A stretch of 64,000 nt of DNA from Trogon surrucura (Eukaryota > Chordata > Aves > Trogoniformes > Trogonidae). Where the stretch lies: positions 38,541,477-38,605,476 of the forward strand of contig CM036622.1 in assembly GCA_020746105.1 (NCBI GenBank), given 5' to 3'. Numbering within the stretch: position 1 is the stretch's first letter; each line of letters begins with the position of its first letter. Shown in pieces: positions 61,150-64,000 of the stretch. The translations under genes and the position numbers were made by a program. The notes beneath the pieces were generated by a model, which was not told the DNA's origin, did no database searches, and saw nothing but the letters and a program-made list of their open reading frames with translations.

Positions 61150-64000
61150 GGGACTCATAGAGCGTTCTTTAAACTAGATATGAAAGGGGATGGGGTTATA
61201 GCTGGGACTGCAGCAGGGCAGTGTTCTAGAAATTATGAGGACCGGGTGGCCTTCCATCCCCCTAGGGTGAGATCAGTGTGCTCAGCTTGCTCCCTGAAAT
61301 GCTTATACACCAATGCACGCAGCATGGGGAATAAGCAGGAGGAGCTAGAAACCTGGGTTCGGGCAGGAGATTATGATCTGGTGGCAATTATGGAGACATG
61401 GTGGGACAGCTCACATGACTGGAATGTGGTCATGGGTGGCTATGTCCTTTTCAGGAAAGACAGGCCAGCCAGGCGAGGTGGTGGAGTCGCTCTTTACGTG
61501 AAAGAGCAACTACAATGTCTTGAATACCATCCAGGCATGGAGGAGGAGCAAGTTGATAGTGTATGGGTTAGAATTAAGGGGCAGGCTGGCAGGAGAGATA
61601 CTGTTGTGGGTGTCTATTACAGGCCACCAGATCAGGGTGAGGAAGTTGATGAGGCCTTCTACAGGCAGCTGAGAGCGGTCTCACAATCACAGGCCCTGGT
61701 TGTCGTGGGGGATTTTAACTTCCCTGATATTTGCTGGAAGGACAACTCAGCCAGCCAGCCACAGTCCAGGAGGTTCCTCCAGTGCATCGATGATAATTTT
61801 CTGATGCAAATGGTGGAGGAGCCGACTAGGAGAGGAGCACTGCTGGACCTCATCCTCGCTAACAAGGAGGATCTGGTTGAAGCAGTAAAGGTTGAGGGCT
61901 GCCTTGGCTGCAGTGACCATGAAATGGTGGAGTTCAGGATCTCATGTAGCAGAAACAAAATAGCAAGCAGAATTGCAACCCTGGACTTTGCCAAGGCAAA
62001 CTTTGGATTTTTCAAACAATTACTCGAGAAAATCCCATGGGCAAGGCTGTTTGAAGGTAAAGGGGCCCAAGATAGTTGGTTAGCGTTCAGGGACTGCTTC
62101 TACCGTGCTCAAGATCAGAGCATCCCGACACGTAGGAAGTCAAGGAAGGGAGCCAGGAGACCTGCGTGGCTAAACAGGGACCTGCTGGGTAAGCTCAAGG
62201 GCAAGAGGAGAATTTACAGATCTTGGAAGGCGGGGCTGGCCACTTGGGAAGAATATAAAGCTGTTGTCCGAGGCTGTAGGGAGGCAACTAGGAAAGCAAA
62301 GGCCTCCCTAGAATTGAACCTGGCGAGAGGGGTCAAGGACAACAGGAAGAGCTTTTTCAAATACGTGGCAGATAAAACTAACACCAGAGGCAATGTAGGC
62401 CCACTGATGAATGAGGTGGGTGTCTTGGTGACAGAAGATACAGAGAAGGCAGAGTTACTGAATGCCTTCTTTGCCTCTGTCTACTCTGCTGGAGGCTGTC
62501 CTGAGGAGCCCCGTTCCCCTGAGGCCCCAGAGGAAGTCAGGGCAGTGGAGGAGTTTGCTTTAGTCGATGAGGACTGGGTTAGGGACCAATTAAGCAATCT
62601 AGACATCCATAAATCCATGGGTCCAGACGGGATGCATCCACGGGTGCTGAGGGAGCTGGCTGATGTCTTTGCTAGACCACTCTCCATCATCTTTGCCAAG
62701 TCTTGGGAGATGGGAGAGGTGCCTGAGGACTGGAGGGAAGCAGATGTCACTCCAGTCTTCAAAAAGGGCAAGAAGGAGGACCCGGGTAACTATAGACCGG
62801 TCAACCTCACCTCCATCCCTGGGAAAGTGATGGAACGACTTATCCTTGGTGCCATCTCAAGGCATATCAAGGATAAGAGGGTCATTAGAGACAGTCAACA
62901 TGGCTTCACCAAAGGGAAGTCATGCTTGACTAACCTCATAGCCTTTTATGAGGATATAACAAGGTGGATAGATGATGGCAGAGCGGTGGATGTGGTCTAC
63001 CTTGACTTCAGTAAAGCATTTGACACAGTCTCCCCCAACATCCTTGCTGCTAAACTGAGGAAGTGTGGTCTAGACTCTCGGGTAGTGAGGTGGACTGTGA
63101 ACTGGCTAAGGGGAAGAAGCCAAAGAGTTGTGGTCAATGGGACGGAGTCTGGTTGGAGGCCTGTATCCAGTGGAGTCCCTCAAGGGTCGGTACTGGGACC
63201 AGTATTATTCAATATATTAATCGATGACTTGGATGAGGGACTAGAGAGTACTATCAGCAAGTTTGCTGATGACACCAAGCTGGGAGGAGTGGCTGACACA
63301 CCAGAAGGCTGTGCTGCCATTCAGCGAGACCTGGACAGGCTGGAGGGTTGGGCGGGGAAAAATTTAATGAAATATAACAAGGGTAAGTGTAGGGTCTTGC
63401 ATCTGGGTAGGAACAACCCCAGGTTCCAGTATAAGTTGGGGAATGACTTATTAGAGAGCAGTGTAGGGGAAAGGGACCTGGGAGTCTTGGTGGACAGCAG
63501 GATGACCATGAGCCAGCACTGTGCCCTTGTGGCCAGGAAGGCCAATGGCATCCTGGGGTGTATTAGAAGGGGGGTGGTTAGTAGGTCGAGAGAGGTTCTC
63601 CTTCCCCTCTACTCTGCCCTGGTGAGACCCCATCTGGAATATTGTGTCCAGTTCTGGGCCCCTCAGTTCAAGAAAGACAGGGAAGTGCTGGAGAGAGTCC
63701 AGCACAGGGCAACTAGGATGATTAAGGGAGTGGAGCATCTCCCTTATGAGAAAAGACTGAGGGAGCTGGGGCTCTTTAGTTTTGAGAAGAGGAGCCTGAG
63801 GGGTGACCTCATTAATGTTTACAAATATATAAAGGGTGAGTGTCACAAGGATGGAGCCAGGCTCTTCTCGGTGAAAACCACTGATAGGACAAGGGGTAAT
63901 GGGCTGAAACTGGAACATAAGAGGTTCCACTTAAACTCGAGAAGAAACTTCTTCTCAGTGAGGGTGACGGAACACTGGAACAGGCTGCCCAGGGAGGTTG
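61150..64000 (+). mobile_element. CR1 LINE with open ORF2, sense, runs off window
   Basis: At least 2.85 kb of CR1 in the same orientation as MRC1. The left boundary is uncertain: ORF2 homology is clear from about 61270, and sequence from about 61150 may be ORF1-ORF2 spacer or flank. The CR1 3' tail should lie just beyond 64000. It is the longest and best-preserved CR1 here. Confidence 0.93.
61180..64000 (+). CDS. CR1 ORF2: endonuclease and reverse transcriptase, uninterrupted to window end
   Basis: This ORF makes the APE-type endonuclease and reverse transcriptase that copy CR1 RNA into genomic sites. From ATG 61180 there is no stop for 940 codons; the frame is open from the TAA at 61141-61143. 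Endonuclease residues: Asn in YTNARSM (61312), Glu in METWW (61393), YYRPP, GDFN (Asp at 61711) and SDH (61912-61920). RT blocks: [36 protein letters not shown] (Asp at 63004), [14 protein letters not shown] and the FADD box (63262-63273). The CR1 C-terminal LPREV is just reached at the edge, so only about 40 codons should remain. The true start codon is uncertain. Confidence 0.88.
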   Translation, partial: MKGDGVIAGTAAGQCSRNYEDRVAFHPPRVRSVCSACSLKCLYTNARSMGNKQEELETWVRAGDYDLVAIMETWWDSSHDWNVVMGGYVLFRKDRPARRGGGVALYVKEQLQCLEYHPGMEEEQVDSVWVRIKGQAGRRDTVVGVYYRPPDQGEEVDEAFYRQLRAVSQSQALVVVGDFNFPDICWKDNSASQPQSRRFLQCIDDNFLMQMVEEPTRRGALLDLILANKEDLVEAVKVEGCLGCSDHEMVEFRISCSRNKIASRIATLDFAKANFGFFKQLLEKIPWARLFEGKGAQDSWLAFRDCFYRAQDQSIPTRRKSRKGARRPAWLNRDLLGKLKGKRRIYRSWKAGLATWEEYKAVVRGCREATRKAKASLELNLARGVKDNRKSFFKYVADKTNTRGNVGPLMNEVGVLVTEDTEKAELLNAFFASVYSAGGCPEEPRSPEAPEEVRAVEEFALVDEDWVRDQLSNLDIHKSMGPDGMHPRVLRELADVFARPLSIIFAKSWEMGEVPEDWREADVTPVFKKGKKEDPGNYRPVNLTSIPGKVMERLILGAISRHIKDKRVIRDSQHGFTKGKSCLTNLIAFYEDITRWIDDGRAVDVVYLDFSKAFDTVSPNILAAKLRKCGLDSRVVRWTVNWLRGRSQRVVVNGTESGWRPVSSGVPQGSVLGPVLFNILIDDLDEGLESTISKFADDTKLGGVADTPEGCAAIQRDLDRLEGWAGKNLMKYNKGKCRVLHLGRNNPRFQYKLGNDLLESSVGERDLGVLVDSRMTMSQHCALVARKANGILGCIRRGVVSRSREVLLPLYSALVRPHLEYCVQFWAPQFKKDREVLERVQHRATRMIKGVEHLPYEKRLRELGLFSFEKRSLRGDLINVYKYIKGECHKDGARLFSVKTTDRTRGNGLKLEHKRFHLNSRRNFFSVRVTEHWNRLPREV

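Noticed and set aside
61659..63930. Minus-strand ORFs of 76-159 codons
   Set aside because: They are opposite-strand shadows of the open plus-strand CR1 ORF2.
1..64000. CRISPR arrays, tRNA or rRNA genes, phage or bacterial operons
   Set aside because: No regularly spaced direct repeats, cloverleaf-type genes or compact gene clusters are visible. Gene structure and repeats are those of a bird chromosome.

Overview
The window is vertebrate, almost certainly bird, nuclear DNA. The main evidence is a split gene with canonical GT-AG introns and at least ten fragments of CR1 (chicken repeat 1) LINEs carrying the typical avian CR1 3' end. Bulk sequence is AT-rich, with one GC/CpG-rich island at about 19.8-20.9 kb. 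There is no prokaryotic gene organisation, CRISPR array or recognisable RNA gene.

Layout. 1-2.1 kb: non-coding sequence with polyadenylation-like hexamers, possibly the 3'UTR of an upstream gene (uncertain). 2.4-3.2 kb: a complete solo LTR with a 5-bp target-site duplication. 3.2-17.3 kb: intergenic sequence with no gene I can support. 17.3-18.4 kb: two CR1 3' ends facing each other. 18.7-19.6 kb: minus-strand sequence that looks weakly coding but is broken and unidentified. 19.8-20.47 kb: CpG-rich promoter. 20,469 to beyond 64,000: one plus-strand gene.

That gene is the macrophage mannose receptor, MRC1 (CD206), or one of the MRC1-like paralogues birds carry. I assembled 15 consecutive exons (2,338 coding bases, 779 complete codons) in a continuous frame. 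They encode the signal peptide, cysteine-rich ricin-type domain, fibronectin type II domain and C-type lectin-like domains (CTLD) 1-4. CTLD5-8, the membrane helix and the cytoplasmic tail should lie beyond the right edge. CTLD4, the principal sugar-binding domain in mammals, keeps every expected calcium/mannose ligand, so this looks like a working lectin.

The introns hold most of the remaining interest: seven CR1 insertions, five of them antisense to the gene, and a decayed second copy of the LTR family seen at 2.4 kb. Three CR1 copies retain reverse-transcriptase sequence in different states. The 38 kb copy has FAED at the catalytic site, the 52 kb copy has FADN plus one internal stop, and the copy at the right edge is open for its whole visible ORF2 with FADD and the endonuclease residues intact. 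A (TTTTA)8 microsatellite forms the polypyrimidine tract and the A of the acceptor of MRC1 exon 14. I found no evidence of a wholly new biological system. The best leads are the open CR1, the microsatellite splice site, the solo LTR pair, a palindromic CRE/E-box-like cluster in intron 3, and a few unidentified ORFs.
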